The notes beneath the pieces are model-generated. The model was not told where the DNA came from. It did not search any database and saw only the letters and a program-made list of their open reading frames with translations. Position numbers and translations under genes: made by a program. Of a DNA stretch of 64,000 nt, positions 8,406 through 17,880 are shown one piece after another (position 1 is the first letter of the stretch; every line of letters starts with the position of its first letter). The DNA comes from UKL13-2 sp031431435 (GTDB taxonomy: Bacteria; Pseudomonadota; Gammaproteobacteria; Burkholderiales; Usitatibacteraceae). The stretch is taken from assembly GCA_031431435.1 (NCBI GenBank), contig JANPDI010000031.1, forward strand, positions 1 through 64,000, written 5' to 3'.

Positions 8406-9206
8406 ATGCGGATGAAATGTCTGTTGCGGCTGATATCAGCAGGATTGATTGCGCTGTCTGCGCCGGTTTTTGCCGCCGTTTGTGATGCGCCTTTATCGGT
8501 GACTAGCAGCAAGACGCGCACCGTGCTCGCCGAGCTTTACACATCCGAAGGCTGCAATAGTTGTCCACCGGCAGACAAATGGTTTTCGACTATTGATAAG
8601 ACGGACAAAACAATCATTCCGCTTGCATTCCACGTTGATTATTGGGATTACATCGGCTGGAAAGACCGCTTTGCGAAACCGGGCTTTTCTGCGAGACAGC
8701 GGGAAATGGCATCGATCTCGGGCAAACGTAGCGTTTACACACCACAACTTCTCTTAAACGGGCTTGATACGACTTATTGGCACGATGCCAGGCGGATTGC
8801 CGCGTCACGAATTGACGCAAACAGTAAAACGTCGAACGTCGAACTTGGCCTCCGCGTGGCATTCCGTGAAGGCGTGTTGACAATCGAAACCGATGTTTTA
8901 TTTGAAAATGCCGTCGACCGCAAGCAATCAGCGTTGTTTATTGCGGTCACAGAAAACAATCTGGCAACTGACGTGAAGGCGGGCGAAAATCGCGGTGTGT
9001 CGCTGCGACACGATCACGTCGTACGTGATTTGATTGGACCTCTGCCGCTTCGCACAGATGGGAAAAACCGCACCTTGCGAAACGCCGTCATTCCGGCTGA
9101 CTGGAAGATCGCGAACATTAACGTTGTTGCGTTCGTTCAAAGCGTCGGGCACGGCGATGTCGGACAGGCTGTTTCGACGCCGCTTTGCAGGCCGCCGGCC
9201 GGTTAA
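8406..9206 (+). CDS. Secreted thioredoxin-fold protein, DUF1223 family
   Basis: The protein has 266 residues. It starts with a signal peptide (CLLRLISAGLIALSAPVFAA, cleavage likely near residue 24), then LAELYTSEGCNSCPPADKW, placing a CxxC motif at Cys50 and Cys53 in a thioredoxin-like fold. The segment IPLAFHVDYWDYIGWKDRF is the best known hallmark of DUF1223. The ATG at 8406 follows GAGGAGAG at a good spacing; the ATG at 8412 is also possible. Function of the family is not established; the CxxC suggests a periplasmic redox or metal role. It sits between ppa and a GNAT gene without obvious operon partners. Confidence 0.85.
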   Translation: MRMKCLLRLISAGLIALSAPVFAAVCDAPLSVTSSKTRTVLAELYTSEGCNSCPPADKWFSTIDKTDKTIIPLAFHVDYWDYIGWKDRFAKPGFSARQREMASISGKRSVYTPQLLLNGLDTTYWHDARRIAASRIDANSKTSNVELGLRVAFREGVLTIETDVLFENAVDRKQSALFIAVTENNLATDVKAGENRGVSLRHDHVVRDLIGPLPLRTDGKNRTLRNAVIPADWKIANINVVAFVQSVGHGDVGQAVSTPLCRPPAG

Positions 9207-9362
9207 AAAGTTGTGTTTTGTTTTTGCGGATTTATTGGCGTTATCATGCGCGGTGGAAAAAATAACCGTCTACCCGTGCCGCGTCCGTTTTGGCAAACTT
9301 GGAAGCGTGCCGGATTTGAACAGTCAACGCATTGCAACCGTGCTTTCGCCAGAATTTTCAAG

Positions 9363-9812
9363 ATGACTAATCAGCCGTACGCCATTGCATTGGCAGCCTG
9401 GACGGTTGACCACGCCGTACTTTCGCAAATTCGTTTTACGGTATTTGTTCAGGAGCAGGGCGTTCCACAGGAGCTTGAAACGGACGTCGCTGACGCTGAC
9501 CCGTCAAAAGTCGTTCATGTTGCGGCACACAACGCCGCGGGCGAACTGATCGGCACCGCAAGGATGCTGCTCGAACAGCCGATGCCGCGTATCGGCCGTA
9601 TGGCGGTACTGCGCGATTGGCGCGGCTCAGGTGTCGGTAAGGCGATGCTCGAATTTTTGTGTGCGCATGCAAAACAACTTGGATATCAACAGATACGGCT
9701 CAATTCGCAGACCCACGCCACCCCGTTTTATTACAAGCAGGGTTTTTTGTCGTACGGGACTGAGTTTGCCGAAGCGGGAATCCCGCATTTGGAAATGCGG
9801 CGCGCGCTTTAA
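9363..9812 (+). CDS. GNAT family N-acetyltransferase (ElaA/YjcF-like)
   Basis: This 149-residue acetyltransferase belongs to the small ElaA/YjcF-like group. FTVFVQEQGVPQELETD is the characteristic early motif, GRMAVLRDWRGSGVGKAML is motif A with the acetyl-CoA-binding R/GxxG turn, and RLNSQTHATPFYYKQGF is motif B. The substrate is unknown. The ATG at 9363 begins directly at the conserved domain; longer in-frame alternatives add a basic, non-conserved stretch. It converges with ygfZ, 45 bases away. Confidence 0.85.
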   Translation: MTNQPYAIALAAWTVDHAVLSQIRFTVFVQEQGVPQELETDVADADPSKVVHVAAHNAAGELIGTARMLLEQPMPRIGRMAVLRDWRGSGVGKAMLEFLCAHAKQLGYQQIRLNSQTHATPFYYKQGFLSYGTEFAEAGIPHLEMRRAL

Positions 9813-9857
9813 CCAGCGGCACCAGCAATTGCAGAGAACAGGCCGGCGGACTGCCCG

Positions 9858-10889
9858 TCAAACGGCGTATGGCAGCGTTAGTATTGTTATCGGCTGTGAA
9901 AAGTTTTGGTCAAGAAACAAGCCGCTGCCGGTCAGACTCTCGATCTGTGTCACAACAAGCGCCTCAATGCCACCGGTGGCGATATCCGATGGTGCAGCGA
10001 GGGCAATGGTTCCGCACGCCTGACCTTCAAACGACGGCGAATACACAGGTGTGCCGGGCGGCGGCGTAATGTTTGCAGCAAACGTTACCCGCACCATGCG
10101 GCGCTTTAGGATGCCGCGATATTGGGTGCGCGCAACAATTTCCTGGCCCGGGTAACAACCTTTCTTGAAGCTCACGCCGCCGGCCAGCTCGAAGTTGGCC
10201 ATCTGCGGTACGAATGTATCTTGTGTTTCCGGTGCCACTTCAATTATCCCCTCGCGAATTCCTGCAAGGTCCCAACGCAAGGCTGGTGCGAGCCGGCATT
10301 GGTCGCTGAGTTTGCGCCATGCAGATTCGGCGGCATCGGCGGTGGCAACAACAACGTAACGTGATGCGGATAGGCGGATTACCCGACCATTTGAACTGGT
10401 CATACTGGCGAAGTCGTTGGCTGGCAACCCGTCGTAGATAGTTGCTAGCAAAGTCCGGGCATCGGCGCCGGTGACACCAAATCGTTGCAGCGTGTCGCTG
10501 GCATCGGTGATGATGACTTTTGAGCGCAGCACAAACATGCCAAGCCGTTTATGAATGGCCGGCAGCAGCGACTTGGGCAGCATCAGGAAATACGCGTCAA
10601 GATCACGCCAGACCAAAAGTGTGACCAACAGTCGCCCTTTGGGCGAACACCAACCATTCCATTGCGCCTGCCCGTCATCCAGAGCCAGCACATCGTTGGT
10701 GAATTGTGCCTGCAAAAAAGCCGCCGCGTCCACGCCGCTGATTTCCAACAGACTGTAGTGGGACAGATCACACATCACTGTTGCGGTTGGCAGAGCCGCG
10801 CCGGCGTTGGATTCTGGATAAGCAATCACGCGGCCATCCGCAAACTGCGCGCCGTTTGTGCTCAATAATTGTGCCCAACGTTCATTCAT
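9858..10889 (-). CDS. ygfZ: Folate-binding protein YgfZ, iron-sulfur cluster maintenance
   Basis: This is a 343-residue relative of the aminomethyltransferase GcvT. YgfZ uses tetrahydrofolate to support repair or assembly of certain iron-sulfur enzymes such as MiaB. The diagnostic motif KGCYPGQE is present in SFKKGCYPGQEIVARTQYRG, including the cysteine considered essential for function. The N-terminal LLEISGVDAAAFLQAQFTND is the usual folate-binding start. It is transcribed away from a YgfX-like membrane protein across about 170 bases; ygfZ and ygfX are also neighbours in enterobacteria. Confidence 0.93.
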   Translation of the reverse strand: MNERWAQLLSTNGAQFADGRVIAYPESNAGAALPTATVMCDLSHYSLLEISGVDAAAFLQAQFTNDVLALDDGQAQWNGWCSPKGRLLVTLLVWRDLDAYFLMLPKSLLPAIHKRLGMFVLRSKVIITDASDTLQRFGVTGADARTLLATIYDGLPANDFASMTSSNGRVIRLSASRYVVVATADAAESAWRKLSDQCRLAPALRWDLAGIREGIIEVAPETQDTFVPQMANFELAGGVSFKKGCYPGQEIVARTQYRGILKRRMVRVTFAANITPPPGTPVYSPSFEGQACGTIALAAPSDIATGGIEALVVTQIESLTGSGLFLDQNFSQPITILTLPYAV

Positions 10890-11057
10890 TTTGGTTCCTG
10901 CCTTGTTTGCTTGTGTTGCAGGTCGATAAAGCCATCCGACTGCGCGGGTGGTGCGACGCCACCGGCCAACGGCGATTTTCCACCGTTACTCGGATGATTC
11001 ATTGATATTCACATACGGCATTGATTGGCATGCTGAAACTGTTGTAAATTCGTGCGC

Positions 11058-11609
11058 ATGTCTGACATTCAAGACCCGCGCTGGATATTGTTAAAGCCCT
11101 CCCTGACCAATCTCATCCTGACGTTGGGCGCGGCACTGCTTGCGTGTGCCTCATTATGGTTGATTGATATTGATGAATGGGTTCGTGCCGTAATATTATT
11201 GGCGGCGTTGATTTTGCTCGTCTTCGATATCTATTTGATCCGATTCAAGTCGTCCGATGCCATCGATGCCTTTTACCTGTTCGAACGGGAGGCGGCGCCG
11301 ATTTTGCCGAAACCCACGCCGGCGGCGGATCATTTGCCGGCAGCTGCAGAAAAGTCGGTCGAATTGGTATTGCGAATCCATTTCGCCAATCCGGGCAAGC
11401 GAACGCGCATGCTTGATATCTATCGGTCGGAAGCCGAAGTGGTGGTGACCAGGTCACCCTATGTCTCGACCTACTTTACGAGTATTCCCTATCGTTTTCC
11501 CAATGATCCAGCCTGGCGGCGCTGGTTTCCAAGGGTGCTGGCGTTATGGGCGGACAGTCTTGATCGAGAACGGTTTCGACAGGTCCGCATCCGGTTGAAA
11601 TGGCGATAG
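11058..11609 (+). CDS. YgfX-like two-helix inner-membrane protein
   Basis: The protein has 183 residues. Two adjacent membrane helices (about residues 16-35 and 41-60) are followed by a cytoplasmic domain. The C-terminal motif VLALWADSLDRERFRQVRIRLKW resembles the end of YgfX/CptA proteins, which end in a similar LWxDSLD...FRxLRxxL segment. E. coli YgfX is an inner-membrane protein proposed to act on cytoskeletal proteins and paired with SdhE/YgfY. This copy is longer than the usual 135-150 residues and no SdhE partner is in the window. The ATG at 11058 is taken over a GTG two codons earlier. Its position next to ygfZ supports the family guess, which rests on motif resemblance only. Confidence 0.55.
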   Translation: MSDIQDPRWILLKPSLTNLILTLGAALLACASLWLIDIDEWVRAVILLAALILLVFDIYLIRFKSSDAIDAFYLFEREAAPILPKPTPAADHLPAAAEKSVELVLRIHFANPGKRTRMLDIYRSEAEVVVTRSPYVSTYFTSIPYRFPNDPAWRRWFPRVLALWADSLDRERFRQVRIRLKWR

Positions 11610-11674
11610 CAGGCGCATTTCCGCGGGTTTAATGCGGCGGTTGTGGCCCAAGCAGGATTGCCGGGTCGCTTCGG

Positions 11675-11680
11675 TATAAT
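11675..11680 (+). promoter_or_regulatory. Putative -10 box for purL
   Basis: A consensus TATAAT sits 66 bases upstream of the purL ATG. The -35 region lacks a good match at 16-18 bases, so repression or activation at this promoter cannot be judged by eye. I do not see a clear PurR operator. Confidence 0.35.
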
Positions 11681-11746
11681 TTACGGCGGTGGATGCGCAA
11701 TCATTGCACATCAGTTTCTCTTTCACACCCCTTGTCCAGCCTTGTC

Positions 11747-14700
11747 ATGAATCCCAAACCCGTTGCTTTGACGCCCGGTTGCTTAACGCTAAGGGGGCCT
11801 GCCGCCCTTTCGCGTTTCCGTCTTGAAAAACTCAACGCCGCAATTTCCGCCAAGGGAATTGTGGCGGGCAATGTCGGCGCCGAGTTTTTGCATATTGTCT
11901 CGACCAGTCGTGAGCTGGACGCGGCCGAATTGGCGACGCTCCAACAACTCTTGACTTATGGCGTCAACAGTGGCGTTTCGGACGAAAATGCCGGGAACAC
12001 CCCGTCGATATTGGTGTTTCCCCGGATAGGGACGATTTCGCCTTGGTCGTCAAAGGCCACGGACATTGCCCATAACTGTGGGCTCAGCGCCGTGATCCGT
12101 GTCGAACGGGCCACGGTGTACACCATTGCCGGTTTCGCTGCGTTGGACGAGGCTGGCCGGGCCGCGGTGGTGGCGGAACTGCATGACCCAATGACCGAGA
12201 CGGCAGGCTTTTCATTGCGGGATGTGGCATCTCTGTTTGTTGAGCAAAGTCCGCAGCGGCTGACCACGATTGCATTGATGCAGTCTGGCAAACCGGCCCT
12301 CGATGAAGCAAATCGAATGCTTGGTTTGGCATTGTCCGCCGACGAGATCGATTATTTGTTCGAATACTATGATCGTATCGGACGGGATCCGACCGACGTT
12401 GAGTTGATGATGTTTGCACAGGCAAACTCCGAACATTGCCGCCACAAGATTTTTAACGCCAGTTGGACAATCGACGGTGCCGCCAAGGACAAAAGTCTGT
12501 TTGCGATGATTCGCAACACCCACGCCGTTTCGCCGCACAAAACCATTGTTGCCTATTCAGATAATTGTGCCGTCATGGAAGGCGCCTCGATCGAGCGTTT
12601 TTATCCGGCCGATAACCATCACTACCAGTTTCACGCCGGCAAAATGCATGTGCTGATGAAGGTTGAAACACACAATCACCCCACCGCGATTTCGCCGTGG
12701 CCGGGCGCGGCGACCGGTTCCGGTGGCGAGTTGCGTGATGAAGGCGCGACCGGCACGGGCGCCAAGCCAAAAGCGGGGTTGACCGGTTTCTCGGTTTCCA
12801 ATTTGCGCATCCCGGGATTCGAACAGCCGTGGGAACACGATTACGGCAAGCCGGCCCGGATGGCCTCCCCGCTCTCGATCATGATTGATGGCCCGTTGGG
12901 TGGGGCGGCGTTTAACAACGAGTTTGGCCGCATCAATCTGTGTGGCTATTTCCGCACCTTTGAGCAGCGGGTGAACGGCGTGGTGCGTGGTTACCACAAG
13001 CCAATCATGATTGCCGGCGGCCTCGGTAGCATTGCCGCTGAGCACACCCACAAGAACCCCCTGCCGCCGGGCACCCTGCTGATCCAGCTTGGTGGACCGG
13101 GCATGCGCATCGGTCTTGGCGGCGGCGCGGCGTCGTCGGTTTCGTCGGGCACCAATACCGAGGCATTGGACTTTGATTCTGTGCAACGGGCGAATGCTGA
13201 AATGCAGCGTCGTTGCCAGGAAGTGATCGACGCCTGCTGGCAGCGTGGCATGGCAAATCCAATTTTGTCGATCCATGATGTCGGCGCCGGTGGTATTTCA
13301 AATGCGCTGCCGGAACTGGCGCACGGCGGTGGTGCCGGCGCAAAATTTGATTTACGCAAGGTGCCGACGCTTGAACCGGGCATGAGCCCGAAGGAAATTT
13401 GGTCGAACGAATCCCAGGAACGCTATGTGTTGGCCATCGCACCAGAATCGCTGGATTTATTCCGGCGGTTTTGCGAGCGCGAGCGCTGCCCATTTGCCGT
13501 GCTTGGCGAGACAGTGGCCGAACCGGTGCTCATCGTCAGTGATCCGTTGTTCAACAATAATCCGGTTGAAATGGACATGGATGTGTTGCTCGGCAAGCCG
13601 CCGCGCATGCACCGTGAGGTCCGCAGCGAGGCGGTTATCACGACCGCGTTTGTGACGGATGATATTGATTTGAAGGATGCGCTTTACCGGGTGCTGCATA
13701 TGCCTTCGGTCGCCGACAAGTCGTTTCTGATCAATATTGGCGACCGTTCGGTTGGTGGCCTGACCGCGCGCGACCAGTTTGTTGGACCGTGGCAGGTGCC
13801 GGTTGCCGATTGTGCGGTGACGCTGATGGGCTTCAACACGCTTACGGGCGAGGCGATGGCAATGGGCGAGCGCAGTCCGATTGCGTTGATTAATGCGCCG
13901 GCATCCGGTCGCATGGCCGTTGGTGAGGCCGTGACCAACATCGTGGCTGCCGATATCGGCATGATCAGCGACATCAAACTTTCCGCCAATTGGATGGCCG
14001 CAGCAGGTTATGCCGGTGAAGACGCCAAATTGTTTTCAACCGTCGAGGCGGTCGGGATGGAATTGTGTCCTGCACTCGGTATCGGCATCCCGGTTGGCAA
14101 GGATTCGTTGTCGATGAAGGCCGCATGGAAGGATGGCACGGCTGACAAGGCGGTTATCGCGCCTGTGTCACTGATCGTTTCGGCATTTGCCGTGGTGAAC
14201 GACGCGAGCCAAACCCTGACACCTGAACTCGCGCGCGAAACAGACACCGAATTGGTGCTGATCGACCTGGGTGACGGCAGGAACCGTTTGGGGGCATCTG
14301 TATTGGCACAGGTCTATGGCAGCATCGGTGATGTTGCGCCGGACCTTGACGATGCCGCCGCGCTCAAAGCGTTTTTCGCCGCCATTCGTGCCCTTGCACG
14401 CGACGGCAAACTGCTTGCCTACCATGACCGCTCTGATGGCGGTCTGGTCACCACGATCGTCGAAATGATGTTTGCCGGTCACGTTGGTGTTACGTTGTAT
14501 CTGGACGCGTTGGTCTATGATGAAAAAGAGACCGATGTTGACGATTACGATACAACAGCGACATCAATCAAACTGGCCGCCAATGCGCATGTCATGTCAG
14601 CACTTTTTAATGAGGAGTTAGGGGCGGTCATTCAGATTTATCGGAAGGACCGGGATGCCGTGATGCAATTGCTGCGGTCGGCGGGCTTGGGCCGGCACAG

Positions 14701-15727
14701 TCAGGTGATCGGACACATCAACGACACTGATGAACTTCGGCTTATTCGCAGTGCCAAACCGATTCTCAGTGAGACGCGGGTCGATTTGCAGCGCGCATGG
14801 AGCAAAACCAGCATGCTCATCCAGTCACTGCGCGACAACCCGGATACAACAGCCGAGGAATACAAGCGTCTGCTCGATACAAAAGACAGTGGTTTGTTTG
14901 CCCGGCTCAGCTTTGATCCGTCGGCAGATATTGCCGCGCCGTACATTGCAAAAAGCCTCAAACCAAAAATCGCAATCCTCCGCGAGCAGGGGGTAAACGG
15001 CCAACTCGAAATGGCGCACGCCTTTACCAAGGCGGGATTTGATGCCTTTGACGTCCATATGAGCGATGTCATTGCCGGCCACGTGTCATTGCGTGATTTC
15101 CACGGGCTGGCCGCGTGTGGTGGATTTTCATATGGTGACGTGCTGGGTGCCGGCGAAGGATGGGCAAAATCCATTTTGTTCAACACACGTGCGCGCGACC
15201 AATTTTCGGCATTTTTTGCCCGCAACGATTCATTCGCACTGGGCGTTTGCAATGGCTGCCAGATGATGTCCAATTTGTCTTCCATCATTCCGGGTGCCGA
15301 GAACTGGCCGCATCTCGAGCGCAACAAGAGTGAACAATACGAAGCACGGACGGTCTTGCTCGAAGTACGCGAGTCACCGTCGATCTTTTTCGCCGGCATG
15401 GCGGGCTCGGTTATCCCGGTACCCACCGCACATGGCGAGGGCCGCGCGGTGTTTCGTGATGACGCGCAACAGGCTGCGGTACGCTGGTTGTGTGCCGCAC
15501 ACTTTGTTGACCATGCGGGACGTGTGACGGAAAAATTTCCGGCGAATCCGAACGGATCACCACTTGGCATGACCGCGTTCACGACGCCGGATGGACGATT
15601 CACGATCATGATGCCCCACCCTGAACGTGCGAGTTTGAGTGTGAATCTTTCCTGGCATCCGAAGGGCTGGGTCGCCGAAAGCCCCTGGATGCGGATGTTC
15701 AGGAATGCAAGGGTATGGGCAGCTTAG
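11747..15727 (+). CDS. purL: Phosphoribosylformylglycinamidine synthase, single-chain type
   Basis: PurL converts FGAR, ATP and glutamine to FGAM in purine synthesis. The single large polypeptide of 1326 residues is the form found in beta- and gammaproteobacteria. Domains in order are an N-terminal PurS-like part, a helical linker, the FGAM synthase core with MMFAQANSEHCRHKIFNA and FKVETHNHPTAI-type (MKVETHNHPTAIS) motifs, and a C-terminal glutaminase with nucleophile Cys1168 in GVCNGCQ, plus His1291 and Glu1293 in PHPER. The ATG at 11747 matches the common MNPKPVALTPG-like start; an upstream in-frame GTG at 11693 would start too close to the -10 box. Both active sites look intact. Confidence 0.97.
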   Translation: MNPKPVALTPGCLTLRGPAALSRFRLEKLNAAISAKGIVAGNVGAEFLHIVSTSRELDAAELATLQQLLTYGVNSGVSDENAGNTPSILVFPRIGTISPWSSKATDIAHNCGLSAVIRVERATVYTIAGFAALDEAGRAAVVAELHDPMTETAGFSLRDVASLFVEQSPQRLTTIALMQSGKPALDEANRMLGLALSADEIDYLFEYYDRIGRDPTDVELMMFAQANSEHCRHKIFNASWTIDGAAKDKSLFAMIRNTHAVSPHKTIVAYSDNCAVMEGASIERFYPADNHHYQFHAGKMHVLMKVETHNHPTAISPWPGAATGSGGELRDEGATGTGAKPKAGLTGFSVSNLRIPGFEQPWEHDYGKPARMASPLSIMIDGPLGGAAFNNEFGRINLCGYFRTFEQRVNGVVRGYHKPIMIAGGLGSIAAEHTHKNPLPPGTLLIQLGGPGMRIGLGGGAASSVSSGTNTEALDFDSVQRANAEMQRRCQEVIDACWQRGMANPILSIHDVGAGGISNALPELAHGGGAGAKFDLRKVPTLEPGMSPKEIWSNESQERYVLAIAPESLDLFRRFCERERCPFAVLGETVAEPVLIVSDPLFNNNPVEMDMDVLLGKPPRMHREVRSEAVITTAFVTDDIDLKDALYRVLHMPSVADKSFLINIGDRSVGGLTARDQFVGPWQVPVADCAVTLMGFNTLTGEAMAMGERSPIALINAPASGRMAVGEAVTNIVAADIGMISDIKLSANWMAAAGYAGEDAKLFSTVEAVGMELCPALGIGIPVGKDSLSMKAAWKDGTADKAVIAPVSLIVSAFAVVNDASQTLTPELARETDTELVLIDLGDGRNRLGASVLAQVYGSIGDVAPDLDDAAALKAFFAAIRALARDGKLLAYHDRSDGGLVTTIVEMMFAGHVGVTLYLDALVYDEKETDVDDYDTTATSIKLAANAHVMSALFNEELGAVIQIYRKDRDAVMQLLRSAGLGRHSQVIGHINDTDELRLIRSAKPILSETRVDLQRAWSKTSMLIQSLRDNPDTTAEEYKRLLDTKDSGLFARLSFDPSADIAAPYIAKSLKPKIAILREQGVNGQLEMAHAFTKAGFDAFDVHMSDVIAGHVSLRDFHGLAACGGFSYGDVLGAGEGWAKSILFNTRARDQFSAFFARNDSFALGVCNGCQMMSNLSSIIPGAENWPHLERNKSEQYEARTVLLEVRESPSIFFAGMAGSVIPVPTAHGEGRAVFRDDAQQAAVRWLCAAHFVDHAGRVTEKFPANPNGSPLGMTAFTTPDGRFTIMMPHPERASLSVNLSWHPKGWVAESPWMRMFRNARVWAA

Positions 15728-15765
15728 GCGGACGCTGTTATTGACCGCGCCGGTTGTTGGCCGCG

Positions 15766-16170
15766 CTAGTTCTCAAAGCGCGTGCCGTATGCATCCGAAT
15801 ATTCTGCCTCACCATACTCGAAATGGGCATCCGGTGATTCACCCAGATAGGTTGTCTCAACGGTAATTTTTACGTATCGATCGAGTTTTTGCCAGATTGC
15901 GTAGGTCAGCGCTCTGGCGACGCTGCCCGGGCGTCCGCCGGCCGGGATTTCATGATCCGCAATCAGCGTGACGGCGAGTGCTTCTCCCGAGGCGCTGCCA
16001 ATCGAGACGCGTTCGATCTGTTCGGGTTTTGTCCAGACTTCGGTGAACGCCGCAATCACCGGCGGCATTTCGCGCGGCAGGAGTCGGGAAATGGACGCCT
16101 CCAGACGGTAATAATTACCAGCCTTGGCGAATTGGACGCGGATCGGAGCGAGCGGTTGTGTCATGCACAT
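15766..16170 (-). CDS. Protein of unknown function, 134 residues
   Basis: I do not recognise this protein. It is acidic to neutral, without signal peptide, membrane helix or cysteine-rich motif. It starts MTQPLAPIRVQFAKAGNYYRL and its middle reads RVSIGSASGEALAVTLIADHEIPAGGRPGSV, suggesting an alternating alpha/beta small domain. Two ATG codons (16170 and 16164) can start it; neither has a clear ribosome-binding site. It converges with purL. Codon usage looks like that of its neighbours, so a genuine chromosomal gene is likely. Confidence 0.6.
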   Translation of the reverse strand: MCMTQPLAPIRVQFAKAGNYYRLEASISRLLPREMPPVIAAFTEVWTKPEQIERVSIGSASGEALAVTLIADHEIPAGGRPGSVARALTYAIWQKLDRYVKITVETTYLGESPDAHFEYGEAEYSDAYGTRFEN

Positions 16171-16286
16171 AAATTACGCGATTGGCTCTGCCGCCGCAAT
16201 ACTAGGCAAACAACAAAAATTGATTTACAGTTGAAATCCCGCGCCATTCCGTTTGCCCTGACGGCGATCCGTCCGACGCGGACAAC

Positions 16287-16314
16287 AAAAAAGGCGGCCA
16301 TGGCCGCCTTTTTT
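16287..16314 (-). terminator. Rho-independent terminator after the ppiC-type gene
   Basis: The sequence AAAAAA-GGCGGCC-AT-GGCCGCC-TTTTTT is a perfect palindrome 36 bases past the stop codon of the leftward isomerase gene. Because it is symmetric it could work on either strand, but there is no gene reading rightward into it. Confidence 0.85.
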
Positions 16315-16350
16315 GATTGCTGCAAAATCGCCTGCGCAGTTGTGCGACGA

Positions 16351-17196
16351 CTATTTTTCTTCGACCTTTGCCTTGCCGCGCAAATCCGCGACCAGTCTGC
16401 TGACTGTTTCCTGCTGCGCGCGCTGGCGGAAGTTCTCTTTCACTTCGTCAAACGTCGGCTGCTTCATATCGCGTGAATCGTCCAAACGAATGACGTGCCA
16501 GCCGAATTGTGTCTTGATGGCATTTGACGTGGTCTGGCCTTTTTGCAAGGCGCGTAGCGCGTTGCCGAATTCAGGCACATAGCGGCCCGCAGGACCCCAA
16601 TCGAGATCGCCGCCGTTGTCTTTCGAACCGGTGTCCTTGGACTTTTCTTTTGCCAGTTTTTCAAACGATTCGCCGCGTCCAAGCTGGGCAATGATTGCTT
16701 TTGCCTCATCTTCGCCATCAACCAAAATGTGGCGAGCCTTGAATTCCTTGTCGCCCATTTGTTTGACAAACTCCGCGTACTGCGATTTCAACTGTTCGTC
16801 CGCAACCGGGTTGGCTTTAATGTAGTCGTCAAAATAGGCGCGGATCAGCACAGCCTGGCCGGCGATGCGTATTTGCGCGGCGATGTTCGGGTCCTTGTCC
16901 AGCCCGCGCTTTGCAGCAGCCTGCGCCAGAATTTCCCGGTTGATCAGTTCATCTTTGATGGCGGCATTCATTTCCGGTGTTGCCGGTTGGCCGGAGGCGG
17001 CACGCTCTTTGTTCATCGCGTCAAAAAATGACTGCGGGATGATCACGCCATTGACACTCAAGCGGCCGTCGGCTTTTTGCGAAGTTGATTTTTCCGTTTT
17101 GGTTGCGGCTTTTTCCGTTTTGGTCTGGGCAATGGCGAACGGGGCGGCGACTGCGATTGAAATTGCGATAGCGAGAGTTTTTTTGGTCAGTTGCAT
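16351..17196 (-). CDS. Periplasmic parvulin-type peptidyl-prolyl isomerase
   Basis: This 281-residue PpiC/PrsA-like chaperone isomerises prolyl bonds in exported proteins. It has a signal peptide (MQLTKKTLAIAISIAVAAPFAIAQ), a Lys/Thr-rich linker, an N-terminal SurA-like helical chaperone region, and a rotamase domain from about residue 155: KARHILVDGEDEA, GGDLDWGPAGRYVPEFGNAL and TQFGWHVIRLDD. AGGAAG-type ribosome-binding sequence precedes the ATG. It is the last gene of the yciB-yciI-bolA-ppiC block, a common betaproteobacterial order, and is followed by a terminator. Confidence 0.92.
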   Translation of the reverse strand: MQLTKKTLAIAISIAVAAPFAIAQTKTEKAATKTEKSTSQKADGRLSVNGVIIPQSFFDAMNKERAASGQPATPEMNAAIKDELINREILAQAAAKRGLDKDPNIAAQIRIAGQAVLIRAYFDDYIKANPVADEQLKSQYAEFVKQMGDKEFKARHILVDGEDEAKAIIAQLGRGESFEKLAKEKSKDTGSKDNGGDLDWGPAGRYVPEFGNALRALQKGQTTSNAIKTQFGWHVIRLDDSRDMKQPTFDEVKENFRQRAQQETVSRLVADLRGKAKVEEK

Positions 17197-17274
17197 TGCT
17201 TCTTCCTTCCGGTGAATGGGACAAAATTAGGACAACAAATCAAACAAATAAAATCGTTGGAACGTAAATCAAAA

Positions 17275-17556
17275 TCATGCTGTGCGCGCATCAATTTTCA
17301 GGGCGTGAATGCGCGTTTTCATCAAATCCTCCAAGCGCGCATAAATCATCCGGTGTCTTTCAAGCAGTGGCTTGCCGGCAAAAGCAGCCGAGGCGATCGT
17401 AATATCAAAATGGGTACCCTCGGTCATACCGGTACGGGTCGCGTGCGAGGCAGCGCCCGCATGACCTGCGTGTGATGCAGATTCATCAATCACATCCAGC
17501 ATGGTTGGATTGAGGGCGGACAGACGCGCCTGAATTTGCTCGCGGACGGTTTGCAT
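17275..17556 (-). CDS. BolA family protein
   Basis: The protein has 93 residues. BolA proteins work with monothiol glutaredoxins in iron-sulfur trafficking and also affect cell shape and stress responses. The conserved DESASHAGHAG with its histidine and the later HRMIYARLEDLM plus IHALKI are standard BolA features. The loop GAASHATRTGMTEGTHF is longer than in E. coli BolA. It lies 21 bases after yciI in the leftward block. Confidence 0.92.
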   Translation of the reverse strand: MQTVREQIQARLSALNPTMLDVIDESASHAGHAGAASHATRTGMTEGTHFDITIASAAFAGKPLLERHRMIYARLEDLMKTRIHALKIDARTA

Positions 17557-17577
17557 GGATATATTTCGCCGGCCAAT

Positions 17578-17880
17578 TTAGGCGGGCAAAACCTTCTTGA
17601 ATGGCTTAACGGTTACATTTGAGAAAACATTCGCCTTGCAATACGGGTCTTCGGCAGCCCACGCTATGGCGGCTTCACGTGACGCAAACTCGGCAACGAT
17701 CAACGATCCCGTGAATCCCGCCGGCCCCGGATCATCGGCGTCAATTGCCGGGTGCGGGCCTGCCAGAACCAAGCGCCCCTCCGCCTGCAAATCCTTTAAC
17801 CGTTCAACGTGGGCAGGCCGGTTTGCCAACCGCCGTTCCAACGCGCCGGGCAATTCTTCGCAAATAATTGCATAGAGCAT
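17578..17880 (-). CDS. YciI-like protein
   Basis: This 100-residue ferredoxin-like (alpha/beta barrel) protein belongs to the YCII family. It has the conserved RPAHVERLKDLQAEGRLVLAGPHP segment, whose histidine and the aspartate pair that follows line the putative active site, and AEDPYCKANVF near the end. Enzymatic function of the stand-alone YciI group is not settled. Its ATG overlaps the yciB stop codon by one base, showing tight translational coupling. Confidence 0.9.
   Translation of the reverse strand: MLYAIICEELPGALERRLANRPAHVERLKDLQAEGRLVLAGPHPAIDADDPGPAGFTGSLIVAEFASREAAIAWAAEDPYCKANVFSNVTVKPFKKVLPA

Noticed and set aside
12557..15609. Long open frames antisense to purL (239 and 302 residues)
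   Set aside because: Typical shadow frames of a GC-biased gene; no family motifs, and the sense frame is a complete purL with all catalytic residues.
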